Positions 42,375 through 51,593 of a DNA stretch of 64,000 bases are shown one piece after another (the first letter of the stretch is position 1; each line of letters begins with the position of its first letter). The stretch is from Aequorivita aurantiaca (GTDB taxonomy: Bacteria > Bacteroidota > Bacteroidia > Flavobacteriales > Flavobacteriaceae). The notes beneath the pieces were generated by a model that ran no database searches, was not told the origin of the DNA, and was given only the letters and a program-made list of their open reading frames with translations. The stretch lies in the NCBI RefSeq assembly GCF_030410135.1, contig NZ_JAUGQQ010000005.1:1-64000 (forward strand). Reading direction: 5' to 3'. Position numbers and translations under genes: made by a program.

Positions 42375-44636
42375 TTAATCTCTCTTTCTATCTCTATCGC
42401 GATCGCGATTGTCACGATCACGATTGTCACGGCCACGGTTGTCGCGTCCCCGATTGTCCCGATCACGTCCTCCGCTTCGGTTGTCGTCGCGTGGTGGGCG
42501 CTCTTTGTAACCTTCCGGTTTTGGCAATAACGCTTTTCTGGAAACTTTATCCTTTTTTGTTCTTGGATCTACTCCCAAATATTTCACTTCAAAAACATCG
42601 CCCATATTTACAACATCGGTTACGTTTTCGGTGCGTTCCCAAGCAAGTTCGCTAACGTGAAGCAAAGTCTCATTTCCTGGAGCGTCCATATATTCAACAA
42701 CAGCACCGAAATCAAGCATTTTTATAACTTTAACTTCGTATGCGCTACCAACTTCGGGCTTAAAGGTAAGCGAGTCGATTTTCGCTAAAACTTTATCAAT
42801 TCCCTCTTGGTTTGTTCCAAGAATTTCCACGATACCTTCTTCGGTAACAGGATCTTCGTTGATAACAATCGTAGTTTTTGTAGCCTTTTGAAGCTCTTGA
42901 ATTACTTTTCCGCCAGGTCCAATCAGTGCTCCAATATATTCATTCGGAATAGTTACGGTAACCATTTTTGGTGCGTGTGGTTTCACATCCGCATTAGGAG
43001 TTGAAATGGTTTCAACCAATTTATCCAAAATATGAAGTCTACCGGCAGAAGCTTGTTTTAAAGCATTCACCAAAATTTCATACGATAGACCTTTCACTTT
43101 AATATCCATTTGGCACGCGGTAATCCCGTCAGCCGTTCCGGTTACTTTAAAGTCCATATCGCCCAAGTGATCTTCATCGCCCAAAATATCGGAAAGCACT
43201 GCGTATTTGCCGGTTTCGGTATCGGTTATCAATCCCATTGCAATTCCGGAAACTGGTTTTTTTAACTGAACTCCAGCATCCATCAATGCCATTGTCCCGC
43301 TACAAACCGTTGCCATAGAAGAAGAACCATTAGATTCCAACACTTCTGCCACAACACGAACCGTATATGGACAATCTGCAGGAATCATTCCTTTCAAAGC
43401 GCGTTGCGCCAAGTTTCCGTGACCAACTTCTCGACGGGAAGTACCGCGAATTGGGCGCGCTTCACCGGTTGAGAAAGGAGGGAAGTTGTAGTGAAGGTAA
43501 AAAGTTTCCTCACCTTCGAAAGATGGCATGTCAATTTGGTTTGCTTCGCGTGAAGTACCCAAAGTTACTGTTGCCAACGCTTGCGTTTCCCCACGGGTGA
43601 AAATTGCTGAACCGTGTGTGGAAGGCAAATAATCAACCTCGCACCAAATAGGGCGAATGTCCGTAGTCTTTCTTCCGTCCAAACGAATTCCTTCGTTCAA
43701 AACCAAATCGCGGATTGCAGCTTTTTCAGCTTTATTGGTATATTTTGAAAGCAAAGGAGCATACTGTTCCAATTCCTCTTCGGAAAAATGTGACCTAACT
43801 TCATCCTTTATTTCAGAAAAGTGCATTCCACGTTCGTGTTTTGAAGAACCTCTTTTGGCAACCTCATAAACTTTATCATAAACCAAACCTCGGATTTTGC
43901 TCTCCAAATCTTTGTCTTCCGGTGCGGTTTCGAACTCACGGGTTTCTTTTTTGCCGAAAGCGTTGGCCAATTTCACTTGCGCATCAATTTGTTTTTTGAT
44001 GGCGTCGTGGGCAAATTTAATGGCGTCAACCATTTCTTCTTCGCTAATTTCCTTCATTTCGCCTTCCACCATCATCACAGAATCTGCGGAAGCGCCGATA
44101 ACCATATCAATATCGCTTTCTGAAAGCTGGGTACGGGTTGGGTTTATGATGAATTCACCGTTAATTCTTCCCACGCGCACTTCGGAAATAGGGCATTCAA
44201 AAGGCAAATCTGAAAGTTGGATAGCTGCGGAAGCCGCCAAACCTGCCATTGCATCTGGCATCACGTCTTCATCGTGGCTCATTAATTGAATCATCACTTG
44301 CGTTTCAGCGTGATAATCTTTTGGGAAAAGTGGGCGCAAAACACGGTCCACCAAACGCATTGTTAATACTTCACCGTCGCTCGGTCTTGCTTCTCTTTTG
44401 AAGAAACCCCCCGGATAACGACCCGAAGCCGCAAATTTTTCGCGATAATCTACGGTTAATGGCAGAAAATCCACTGGGCTTTGCTCGTAGTTTGAAACTA
44501 CGGTACAAAGCAGCATGCATTTTCCGGATTGTACAACAACGGAGCCGTGGGCCTGTTTTGCCAATTTTCCGGTTTCGATGGAAATCTGTCTTCCATCGCC
44601 TAGGTCTATGACCTCTTTAAATACTTTAGGTATCAT
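42375..44636 (-). CDS. pnp: Polynucleotide phosphorylase
   Basis: A 753-residue 3'-5' phosphorolytic exoribonuclease of RNA turnover. Domains: first RNase PH core (residues 10-220), all-helical linker, second RNase PH core (about 310-540) with [18 protein letters not shown] and [16 protein letters not shown], a KH domain ([19 protein letters not shown]), and an S1 domain ([19 protein letters not shown]). After the S1 domain comes a tail of about 40 residues made almost only of Arg, Asp, Asn and Gly (repeats of [10 protein letters not shown]), as in other Bacteroidota PNPases. The tail DNA (about 42380-42480) is correspondingly repetitive. Behind rpsO, as in many bacteria. Confidence 0.96.
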   Translation of the reverse strand: MIPKVFKEVIDLGDGRQISIETGKLAKQAHGSVVVQSGKCMLLCTVVSNYEQSPVDFLPLTVDYREKFAASGRYPGGFFKREARPSDGEVLTMRLVDRVLRPLFPKDYHAETQVMIQLMSHDEDVMPDAMAGLAASAAIQLSDLPFECPISEVRVGRINGEFIINPTRTQLSESDIDMVIGASADSVMMVEGEMKEISEEEMVDAIKFAHDAIKKQIDAQVKLANAFGKKETREFETAPEDKDLESKIRGLVYDKVYEVAKRGSSKHERGMHFSEIKDEVRSHFSEEELEQYAPLLSKYTNKAEKAAIRDLVLNEGIRLDGRKTTDIRPIWCEVDYLPSTHGSAIFTRGETQALATVTLGTSREANQIDMPSFEGEETFYLHYNFPPFSTGEARPIRGTSRREVGHGNLAQRALKGMIPADCPYTVRVVAEVLESNGSSSMATVCSGTMALMDAGVQLKKPVSGIAMGLITDTETGKYAVLSDILGDEDHLGDMDFKVTGTADGITACQMDIKVKGLSYEILVNALKQASAGRLHILDKLVETISTPNADVKPHAPKMVTVTIPNEYIGALIGPGGKVIQELQKATKTTIVINEDPVTEEGIVEILGTNQEGIDKVLAKIDSLTFKPEVGSAYEVKVIKMLDFGAVVEYMDAPGNETLLHVSELAWERTENVTDVVNMGDVFEVKYLGVDPRTKKDKVSRKALLPKPEGYKERPPRDDNRSGGRDRDNRGRDNRGRDNRDRDNRDRDRDRKRD

Positions 44637-44684
44637 TTGTTTTTCATTTTTGCGCGTAAGAAAACACGCAGTTAATTTTGGTCA

Positions 44685-44703
44685 AAACCTGATTTTCAGG
44701 TTT
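44685..44703 (-). promoter_or_regulatory. Hairpin in the pnp leader
   Basis: On the minus strand AAACCTGA pairs with TCAGGTTT around a 3-base loop, about 50 bases before the pnp start. It is followed by only one further T, so it is a weak terminator at most. In E. coli a leader stem-loop is cut by RNase III and PNPase then represses itself; a similar role here is inference. Between 44705 and 44726 there is a GTTGTTGTG simple repeat. Confidence 0.45.
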
Positions 44704-44802
44704 GGTGTTGTTGTGTTGTTGTGGTTGACCAATGAAAAACTTTGGGTAGCTTTTCCGAGCGAAGCGAAGGAATCTATTGAATAAAATTCTCTGTGCTTGG
44801 CA

Positions 44803-44844
44803 TTAAAAAAAGAAAAGCGAAGAATCTGCAGATTACTTCGCTTT
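44803..44844 (-). terminator. Terminator after rpsO
   Basis: AAAGCGAAG (44814-44822) pairs with CTTCGCTTT (44836-44844), with AATCTGCAGATT inside extending the stem, and on the minus strand a T-rich run follows. It separates rpsO from pnp, so pnp is reached by read-through or has its own promoter. Confidence 0.82.
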
Positions 44845-44856
44845 GCTCGTAATTTT

Positions 44857-45126
44857 TTACTTACGTAATCCTAATTCTTTAACGATTGCACGATAACGAA
44901 GAATGTCTTTTTTGGTTAAATAATCCAAAAGAGCTCTTCTTTTTCCTACCAACATAACCAAAGAACGTTCTGTGTTGTAATCTTTGTGATTTGCTTTAAG
45001 GTGTTTTGTTAAATGCTCGATACGGTGCGTAAACAAAGCGATCTGTCCTTCAGCAGAACCAGTATCGGTCTTTGATTTCCCGTGTTTTTCAAAAATTTTT
45101 TCTTTTACTTCTTGTGATAAATACAT
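44857..45126 (-). CDS. rpsO: 30S ribosomal protein S15
   Basis: An 89-residue primary 16S rRNA-binding protein. Seen: MYLSQEVKEKIFEKHGKS, DTGSAEGQIALFTHRI, LTKHLKANHKDYNTERSL and GKRRALLDYL. The open frame runs on upstream to 45207, but the ATG at 45126 gives the exact family length and start. The 5' leader carries a hairpin and a good -7 element. Confidence 0.97.
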   Translation of the reverse strand: MYLSQEVKEKIFEKHGKSKTDTGSAEGQIALFTHRIEHLTKHLKANHKDYNTERSLVMLVGKRRALLDYLTKKDILRYRAIVKELGLRK

Positions 45127-45163
45127 GCCAATATTATTAAAATGATTTTTATGTATTGATTCC

Positions 45164-45204
45164 TCCCGACAGCTTCGGGATTGGAAATCAAGGCGGCAAA
45201 GGTA
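45164..45204 (-). promoter_or_regulatory. rpsO promoter -7 element and leader hairpin
   Basis: TACCTTTG (45197-45204, minus) matches TAnnTTTG and would start a leader of about 64 bases. Inside the leader TCCCGA (45164-45169) pairs with TCGGGA (45175-45180) over a 5-base loop. S15 often represses its own synthesis through leader structure; this hairpin is a candidate, but it also resembles a common intergenic palindrome. Confidence 0.5.
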
Positions 45205-45310
45205 CAAAATTCAATTTGAAATGCCAGTGTAGAAAATAAAATTAAAGCAAAATATATATAATTTAACTTTTTGGCGTTTAGGAAACTATAAACCTTTAAA
45301 CCTCAAATTT

Positions 45311-46147
45311 ATGAAAATCGTCTCTTTTAAATTTTCAATTGTGTTTTTTTTGATTGGTGTCTTCACGCTTTTAAGCTGTGAAAAAGATGAAAATGATGAG
45401 CAACAGGAGGAAGTAAATTTTACTTCGGAAGACTCCGCGCGTGCGGCAAGAATGGATAATGTTGCCGAAGGAACATTCAATATTATGGAGCAGGCCTTTG
45501 TTGAAAATGAAACAGGAGGGCGAGGTCCGAATATGGTTTCATTATTTCCGCAGTGTACCGAGATTACTGTGGGAATGGATGGAAATGTTTTTACCATTCT
45601 CCTTGATTTTGGCGCTTCATGCACACTTAATAATGGCAATGTGGTGTCCGGCAGTATATTGTTGGAATATGGCCCGTTGGTTGCCGGAACCTATACGGTT
45701 AATTATTCCTTTCAGGATTTTACGTTCAATGAAAACGGTGTAAGCGGTGGTGGTGAGATTTTGTATGAAATCGCCAACCAAAATGATAATCCGCAATCTA
45801 CCGTCAATGAAAGTATAACGATTAGTTTTCCAAATACAACCGTAACGGGAACTCGTAATGGAATCCGAATTTCCGAATGGGTTGAAGGTGTTGGCTCAGG
45901 CAATTGGATGGACAATGTTTATCACGTAACAGGAAATTGGCAAACCGAATTTACAAATGGTTTTGACAGAAGTGGCGAAGTAACACAGGAGCTGGTTCGG
46001 AAATTATCGTGCCGTTATTTGGTTAGTGGAATACTTGAAGTAACCCAAGATGGTGTTTCTGCAGTTATAGATTTTGGCAATGGCGAATGTGATAATCAAG
46101 CCGTATTTATTTTCAATGGCGAAGAATATCCGTTTATAATGAACTAA
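45311..46147 (+). CDS. Lipoprotein of unknown function
   Basis: A 278-residue lipoprotein: signal MKIVSFKFSIVFFLIGVFTL, lipobox LLSC (Cys23), then an acidic stretch (EKDENDEQQEEVNF). The mature part is beta-rich with repeated NV.SGSI..EY and NESITISFPNTTVTGTRNG patterns, and a C-terminal LSCRYLVSGILEVTQDG with DFGNGECDN. Four cysteines sit in the mature protein. A family of secreted lipoproteins in Flavobacteriaceae looks similar, with no known role. Own terminator shared with accD. Confidence 0.7.
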   Translation: MKIVSFKFSIVFFLIGVFTLLSCEKDENDEQQEEVNFTSEDSARAARMDNVAEGTFNIMEQAFVENETGGRGPNMVSLFPQCTEITVGMDGNVFTILLDFGASCTLNNGNVVSGSILLEYGPLVAGTYTVNYSFQDFTFNENGVSGGGEILYEIANQNDNPQSTVNESITISFPNTTVTGTRNGIRISEWVEGVGSGNWMDNVYHVTGNWQTEFTNGFDRSGEVTQELVRKLSCRYLVSGILEVTQDGVSAVIDFGNGECDNQAVFIFNGEEYPFIMN

Positions 46148-46157
46148 AATAAACGAA

Positions 46158-46193
46158 TAAAAAAAAGCTGCCCAATTGTGGGCAGCTTTTTTT
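46158..46193. terminator. Bidirectional terminator between lipoprotein gene and accD
   Basis: AGCTGCCCA (46166-46174) pairs with TGGGCAGCT (46179-46187) over a 4-base loop with A- and T-runs outside. It touches the accD stop codon, so accD translation ends at the edge of the hairpin. Confidence 0.85.
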
Positions 46194-47058
46194 ATGCGGT
46201 TTTTTCGCGAAGCGGTCTGTTCAAAACCAAATCGAGATATAGATTTATCTTCCGTTTCAAATCGCGACGGTGCGTGATAAAATCCAGAAAACCGTGTTCC
46301 ATAAGAAATTCTGCCGTTTGGAAACCCTCAGGCAATTCCTTTCCGGTGGTGTCGCGAACTACACGTGGTCCAGCAAAACCAATTAACGCACCAGGTTCAC
46401 TAATGTTTATGTCGCCAAGCATTGCGAAGGAAGCTGTAGTTCCTCCCGTTGTTGGATCGGTGCATAAAGAAATATATGGTATCCCGGCATCACTCAATTG
46501 AGCGAGTTTCACACTGGTTTTCGCAAGCTGCATTAATGACAGCGCCGCTTCCATCATTCGGGCACCACCACTTTTTGAAATTATCAGAAGAGGGATATTT
46601 TTTTTAAGGGAATAATCTGCCGCTCGGGCAATTTTTTCGCCTACAACACTTCCCATGGAGCCTCCAATAAAACTGAAATCCATACAAGCCACTACCAAAT
46701 CAGAACCCATAGATTTTCCAACGGCGCAACGGATGGCATCTTTTAATCCGGTTTTATCCTGCGCCTCTTTTAATCTATCGGTATATTTCTTTTTATCCTC
46801 AAAATTTAAGGAATCCTTGGACGTAAGATTTTTATCTAATTCCTTGAATTTATTATCATCAAAAAGAATTTCGAAATATTCCTTGCTGCCTATGCGCACA
46901 TGGTAGCCATCTTCAGGACTCACATAAAAATTTTTTTCAAGCTCTTCACTATCAACAACCTTTCCCGTTGGAGATTTGTACCACAGTCCTTTCGGAACGT
47001 CCTTTTTCTCTTCGGTAGGGGTTTGAATTCCTTTTTTTGTTCGTTTAAACCAAGGCAT
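46192..47058 (-). CDS. accD: Acetyl-CoA carboxylase carboxyltransferase subunit beta, zinc finger lost
   Basis: A 288-residue subunit that, with AccA, moves the carboxyl group from carboxybiotin to acetyl-CoA in fatty acid synthesis. Seen: the carboxyltransferase core with [57 protein letters not shown] and [14 protein letters not shown]. The N-terminal zinc ribbon of E. coli AccD has four cysteines; here the same stretch reads [13 protein letters not shown] and [14 protein letters not shown], with none left. The fold may persist without zinc. Behind fbaA by 36 bases. Confidence 0.95.
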   Translation of the reverse strand: MPWFKRTKKGIQTPTEEKKDVPKGLWYKSPTGKVVDSEELEKNFYVSPEDGYHVRIGSKEYFEILFDDNKFKELDKNLTSKDSLNFEDKKKYTDRLKEAQDKTGLKDAIRCAVGKSMGSDLVVACMDFSFIGGSMGSVVGEKIARAADYSLKKNIPLLIISKSGGARMMEAALSLMQLAKTSVKLAQLSDAGIPYISLCTDPTTGGTTASFAMLGDINISEPGALIGFAGPRVVRDTTGKELPEGFQTAEFLMEHGFLDFITHRRDLKRKINLYLDLVLNRPLREKTA

Positions 47059-47094
47059 ATTTTTTACAGTTTGTGATTTGTGGTTAGTTTAATA

Positions 47095-48162
47095 CTAAAG
47101 CGTATTCACGTTATTCAAATCCTTGAAAGCTTGCTCAAGCCTTTTTTTGAAAGTCAATTCGCCTTCGCGAAGCCATTTTCTGGGATCGTAATATTTTTTG
47201 TTGGGAAGCTCATCACCCTCGGGATTTCCGATTTGGGTTTTCAAATATTCTAAATTGTTCGTCATATAATCGCGAACGCCCTCGGTAAATGCAAATTGCA
47301 TATCGGTGTCAATATTCATTTTAATTACGCCGTAGCCAATGGCCTCGCGAATCTCTTCAACGCTCGAACCGCTTCCGCCGTGAAACACAAAGTCTATAGG
47401 GTTTGGACCGGTATTGAATTTTCTCTGAACATACTCCTGTGAATTTTTCAATATAATCGGAGTCAGTTTCACATTTCCGGGCTTATAAACACCGTGTACG
47501 TTTCCGAAGGCAGCGGCAATGGTAAACTGATTACTTATTTTTGAAAGCTCCTCATAGGCATAGGCTACCTCCTCGGGCTGGGTGTATAGTTTTGAGGAAT
47601 CAACGCCTGTGTTGTCCACGCCATCTTCCTCGCCGCCAGTAATACCAAGCTCAATTTCCAAGGTCATTCCCATTTTGCTCATACGCTCTAAATATCGTTT
47701 GCAAATTTCAATATTTTCTTCAATGGGCTCTTCGGAAAGATCGATCATGTGTGAGCTGTACAATGGTTTTCCCGTTTGTTTGAAAAATTTTTCGCCAGCG
47801 TCCAAAAGGCCATCTATCCACGGAAGTAATTTTTTGGCGCAATGGTCTGTGTGAAGGATAACTGTTGCCCCATAAAGCTCAGCCAATTCATGAATATGTT
47901 TTGCGCCAGCCACTCCGCCTGCGATTGCAGCTTTTTCATTTTCATTGGATAATCCTTTCCCGGCATTGAAATGTGCACCTCCGTTAGAAAATTGAATAAT
48001 TACCGGTGCATTAAGGGCTGCAGCAGTTTCCATCACAGCATTTACGCTATCGGAACCCACAACATTCACGGCGGGCATTGCAAAACCTTTTTCTTTGGCG
48101 TATTGATGTATTTTCTGTACTTCTTTTCCGGTTGCTACGCCGGGCTTAATTCCGTGGCTCAT
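47095..48162 (-). CDS. fbaA: Fructose-bisphosphate aldolase, class II
   Basis: A 355-residue zinc-dependent aldolase of glycolysis and gluconeogenesis. Seen: PVIIQFSNGGAHFNAGKG, the zinc ligand and catalytic residues in ATVILHTDHCAKK, LEIELGITGGEEDGVDN, FGNVHGVYKPGNVKL with a zinc His, and FHGGSGSS. E. coli FbaA type by length and sequence. Probably transcribed with accD. Confidence 0.97.
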   Translation of the reverse strand: MSHGIKPGVATGKEVQKIHQYAKEKGFAMPAVNVVGSDSVNAVMETAAALNAPVIIQFSNGGAHFNAGKGLSNENEKAAIAGGVAGAKHIHELAELYGATVILHTDHCAKKLLPWIDGLLDAGEKFFKQTGKPLYSSHMIDLSEEPIEENIEICKRYLERMSKMGMTLEIELGITGGEEDGVDNTGVDSSKLYTQPEEVAYAYEELSKISNQFTIAAAFGNVHGVYKPGNVKLTPIILKNSQEYVQRKFNTGPNPIDFVFHGGSGSSVEEIREAIGYGVIKMNIDTDMQFAFTEGVRDYMTNNLEYLKTQIGNPEGDELPNKKYYDPRKWLREGELTFKKRLEQAFKDLNNVNTL

Positions 48163-48210
48163 AATTTATTGGGTAAAAATATTGTTCGTTTCTAGTTCAT
48201 AATATTCAAG

Positions 48211-48254
48211 ACATATAACGGATATATGTGATTTATTTTTAGCCTACAAAAATA
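48211..48254 (-). promoter_or_regulatory. fbaA promoter -7 element and leader hairpin
   Basis: TATTTTTG (48247-48254, minus) matches TAnnTTTG and lies 85 bases upstream of the fbaA start. In the resulting leader of about 78 bases, ACATATA (48211-48217) pairs with TATATGT (48223-48229) over a 5-base loop. Confidence 0.45.
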
Positions 48255-48269
48255 ACAATTTTTAATGGT

Positions 48270-50828
48270 TTAGAAAGGATAGTTGATCCCTATGTTGTAA
48301 ACAGCGTTGGCAAAATTGTAGTCCTTAAACCAACGTTCTCCCACAGGCCTTCCCGGATCGTGGGTTTTGAAACCTATATCAAAACGGAATACAAAAAACC
48401 CAAAATCATACCGAAGGCCAAAACCGGAAGCGACGGCCGTTTCCTTTAAATCTTCAATTCCGTCAAACCGAAATGATGGTATTTCTACATCGTCAAAAAC
48501 ATTCCAAATATTACCGGCATCAATAAAAAAGGCACCTTTTAAATCCCCCAAAATGGTATATCTATATTCTCCGTTGAGAGCCAATTTAAAGTTTGCATCG
48601 TTAAAGTCAAGTATGCTCCCGCTGCTTCCAGGTCCAAGATCATAGGCTCTCCAGCCTCGGTTATCATTGGTTCCCCCGCCGAAATAACTACGGGTGAAAG
48701 GAATATTCGTGCTATTGCCGAAGGGAATGGCAATCCCGCCAAAGGCGCGAAAGGCAAATATGTTTTTTCCGTCCAAATCCCAGTGTTTGATGTATTCCGC
48801 CTCAGCCTTTGCATATTGTGAATAGGTAATACCTAAAATTTCATAAGAACCTTCAGAATTTTTTGTCAGTCCGGCCAGACTTGAAATACCGGAAAGAAAA
48901 TTTCCGGCAGATTCCAATTTTAATCGGATTCTGGAAAAATTATTATCGTTTATGTTTTCCCGTGTATCCCGGGTCAATGTAATGTTTGAGGCGAAAATCA
49001 AGTTGTTTTCGCTAAGTCGGAGTTGGCGCTCATATATGCTCAAAACCTCTTGATAGGTATCGGGATCGCTATATATTTCCCTAGTTAAAACATCATTTAT
49101 GAAAGTATCAGTTTCCTCTGGAACTTCCAAAAATGGATCCGTGCCCGGACTGTTGAAATCGTAATTTAAACCTCGTGCTATATCGTTCAGAATGGAATAG
49201 GAACTCTTGTAAACATTAAAATAATTTTCAGGATTTAGATTTCGTACAAATTGCAGATTAAATAAATCTACTTGATATGTCAATATTTTTGAGGGTTTCC
49301 ATCTATAATTGAAGATTGCGTTGGACGTTTGCCTGTCCAAACCAATATTGTTTTGGGCGCTATAACCAAAAATAATGCTAGTAGTGGGCGACATATATTT
49401 AGGGATAATTTTTTCAGTATTTAAAGGAAAAAGAATACGGGGAAATGTGAGTTTGGCGTCACTTCCAAATTCTGAAATGTTGAAAAATTTGCTCTCGCTG
49501 TCACCCGCGTCCTTTGAAGATCCCAAACTGCCGCGACCCGAAATTTCAAGGATTTCCGCGCCTCGAAAAATATTTCTAAAAATCATGCTACCGCTAAAGC
49601 TGACACCAAATTGTTGAATGGTTGAGGTGAAGGCATCAAAATCTACTCCTAAGGTAAACCGATCGCGGGGACTTAATAATATGGTGGAATTTAAAAGCTT
49701 GCCCGTGGTATCTGCCGCTACTTCGGCATAACTGATGTTGGGATATTTAAAAATCCGAAGATCGCTCAACTGGTTATAAGTTAGAGTTCTGTCAATATCC
49801 TTAAAAATTCTGCCCGGTGTAATGGAAACTGCAGAGGTTATTGCCTTTGGCCGAAACCGCATCTTGCCATAGCTAAAAAGCTTGTAGCCCTTAAAACTGA
49901 CGGAGTCTTGAAAAGTTTTATTTCTGTTCTCGTAAGAATAATCCGTTACAATCCGAACTTCATTGATGGTATGTACCTGAAACGGAACGGTGCGGGTGCT
50001 ATCACCTTCCGTAATTTTTCGGTCGGGTATAATATAGGTTATATTGGCTTTGTGGTCGGTATTCACTGTATCTGCCTCAAAACCCACATAGTCCTGTTCA
50101 AAGTGATAAAGGCCCGAGTTTCTGAAAAGGATTGTTAGCCGGTCCCGTTCGTTCACAAAATCATTGGCTGCATATTGTTTTCCCGGAATAATAAATGAAT
50201 TGGTTTTTGAATTTTGAAACAATGAATCCACCACGGGCGAGCTTATTTTTTCGGCAATTGTATCGCCAATAATATAAGGCTGATGTTTTTTTACAAAATA
50301 AGTAATGGTGGCTCTTTTCTTCTTTTTTTCGTTGGGTTCAATTTTATAATCCACTTCGTCATTGAAATATCCGTAGCTTGCGTACCAACGTTTCAATCGC
50401 TCTATCGATTTTGCAATGCGGGGCTCGCTGATTATTACCGGCGCATCTCCAGATTTTTTGAGCCATCTATTAAAGCCCACATAACTGCTGTCAATCTGAT
50501 CCACTTGCTTTTTTGAGAGAAAACGAACAAGACGCTCCTCTCTTTTCGGTTTTTTGTAAAGCCATTTGTAATAGGTGGAATCGGGTTGCGGATCTGCCAG
50601 ATTCCAAATATGTAAACCAAAAGGAATACCCAAAAGCGGAATGGTAGGGTTGGGTTTTTGTGCGAGTTGGCTGTGAACGCCTGCGTCCTTAGTTTCCACG
50701 CTGTCCACTAGAATTTTGTTTTTTGTAAGCAAATATTTACCCTCTGGCACCCGCTTTACTGCATCACAGGAAAAAAACAAACTAATTAATACTATAAATA
50801 GTGATATTTTTGTGAGGTCGCGCTTCAA
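48270..50828 (-). CDS. tamL: TamL: BamA/TamA-family outer membrane lipoprotein
   Basis: An 852-residue member of the Omp85 superfamily, in the lipoprotein form that Bacteroidota use in place of TamA. Seen: a lipoprotein signal from the chosen start, reading KRDLTKISLFIVLISLFFSC (Cys21); POTRA-like repeats in the first 420 residues; and a C-terminal 16-stranded barrel with FTRSYFGGGTNDNRGWRAYD and a final YNFANAVYNIGINYPF. It should help insert or move proteins or lipids at the outer membrane. The frame extends to a TTG at 50882, overlapping the divergent methylase gene. TTG at 50828 instead gives a textbook lipoprotein signal. A TATTTTTG element (50850-50857, minus) sits just upstream of it. 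Confidence 0.88.
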   Translation of the reverse strand: MKRDLTKISLFIVLISLFFSCDAVKRVPEGKYLLTKNKILVDSVETKDAGVHSQLAQKPNPTIPLLGIPFGLHIWNLADPQPDSTYYKWLYKKPKREERLVRFLSKKQVDQIDSSYVGFNRWLKKSGDAPVIISEPRIAKSIERLKRWYASYGYFNDEVDYKIEPNEKKKKRATITYFVKKHQPYIIGDTIAEKISSPVVDSLFQNSKTNSFIIPGKQYAANDFVNERDRLTILFRNSGLYHFEQDYVGFEADTVNTDHKANITYIIPDRKITEGDSTRTVPFQVHTINEVRIVTDYSYENRNKTFQDSVSFKGYKLFSYGKMRFRPKAITSAVSITPGRIFKDIDRTLTYNQLSDLRIFKYPNISYAEVAADTTGKLLNSTILLSPRDRFTLGVDFDAFTSTIQQFGVSFSGSMIFRNIFRGAEILEISGRGSLGSSKDAGDSESKFFNISEFGSDAKLTFPRILFPLNTEKIIPKYMSPTTSIIFGYSAQNNIGLDRQTSNAIFNYRWKPSKILTYQVDLFNLQFVRNLNPENYFNVYKSSYSILNDIARGLNYDFNSPGTDPFLEVPEETDTFINDVLTREIYSDPDTYQEVLSIYERQLRLSENNLIFASNITLTRDTRENINDNNFSRIRLKLESAGNFLSGISSLAGLTKNSEGSYEILGITYSQYAKAEAEYIKHWDLDGKNIFAFRAFGGIAIPFGNSTNIPFTRSYFGGGTNDNRGWRAYDLGPGSSGSILDFNDANFKLALNGEYRYTILGDLKGAFFIDAGNIWNVFDDVEIPSFRFDGIEDLKETAVASGFGLRYDFGFFVFRFDIGFKTHDPGRPVGERWFKDYNFANAVYNIGINYPF

Positions 50829-50864
50829 GTGTAAGGTTTTATTCAATTTCAAAAATAGTATAAT

Positions 50865-51593
50865 TTGCTCAGCAAAAGTCAAACAAAATTAATAACGAGT
50901 CTTCAGCAGAAAAAGTACCGGGAAGAAACAGGGCTTTTTGTTGCGGAAGGTCCCAAAGTTATCCATGAGCTGCTGGATGGGGGATTGGCGCTGCACTTGC
51001 TTTTTTCTACCGTAGGATTTGAAATTACGCATAAAAATAACCTTCAAGTTACGGAGGCCGAACTTAAAAAATTGAGTTTTTTAAAAACCGCAAATACGGC
51101 TGTAGCGGTTTTTGAGATTCCTAAAATAAAGTTGTTACGCGATGAAGGTTTGATAATAGCTTTGGATGCCGTCCGGGATCCGGGAAATTTGGGAACCATC
51201 ATTCGGCTTTGTGATTGGTTTGGAGTGAAACAAATAATCTGTTCCGAAGATACCGCAGATTGTTATAACCCGAAGGTGGTGCAGGCAACCATGGGGTCAT
51301 TGGCGCGTGTACAGGTGCATTATTTATCGCTTATGGAATATTTAAGCCGAACCAACCTGCCAATTTTCGGAGGTGCTATGAATGGTAAAAATGTTTATTC
51401 CGAAAAACTGCCGGCAACCGGAATTTTAGTAATGGGAAACGAAGCTAACGGTATTTCCGAAGAAATAATCCAAAAAATTACGCACAAAATAACCATTCCC
51501 CGATACGGAAATATTCAAAAAACGGAAAGTCTCAATGTGGCTACTGCAACCGCAATCCTTTTGAGTGAATTCCGCAGAACTACTGGAACGTAA
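50865..51593 (+). CDS. TrmH/SpoU-family RNA 2'-O-methyltransferase
   Basis: A 242-residue SPOUT methylase modifying rRNA or tRNA ribose. Seen: a substrate-binding N-terminus (LITSLQQKKYREETGLFVAE, GPKVIHEL), then the knotted domain with ALDAVRDPGNLGTIIRLCDW, VMGNEANGISEEI and the closing LNVATATAILLSEF. The start is a TTG; the second residue on matches the family's usual opening. Its 3' end overlaps the 3' end of convergent porT by 14 bases. Confidence 0.92.
   Translation: MLSKSQTKLITSLQQKKYREETGLFVAEGPKVIHELLDGGLALHLLFSTVGFEITHKNNLQVTEAELKKLSFLKTANTAVAVFEIPKIKLLRDEGLIIALDAVRDPGNLGTIIRLCDWFGVKQIICSEDTADCYNPKVVQATMGSLARVQVHYLSLMEYLSRTNLPIFGGAMNGKNVYSEKLPATGILVMGNEANGISEEIIQKITHKITIPRYGNIQKTESLNVATATAILLSEFRRTTGT

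Noticed and set aside
42380-42480. Short near-tandem repeats that could suggest a CRISPR-like array or minisatellite
   Set aside because: They lie in frame inside pnp and encode its Arg/Asp/Asn tail; there are no unique spacers.
45127-45207. N-terminal extension of rpsO
   Set aside because: S15 proteins are 89 residues and start at MYLSQEV; the extension overlaps the leader hairpin and promoter.
50829-50882. Longer tamL start at a TTG overlapping the divergent methylase gene
   Set aside because: It would put 18 more residues before a normal lipoprotein signal and covers a TATTTTTG promoter element.
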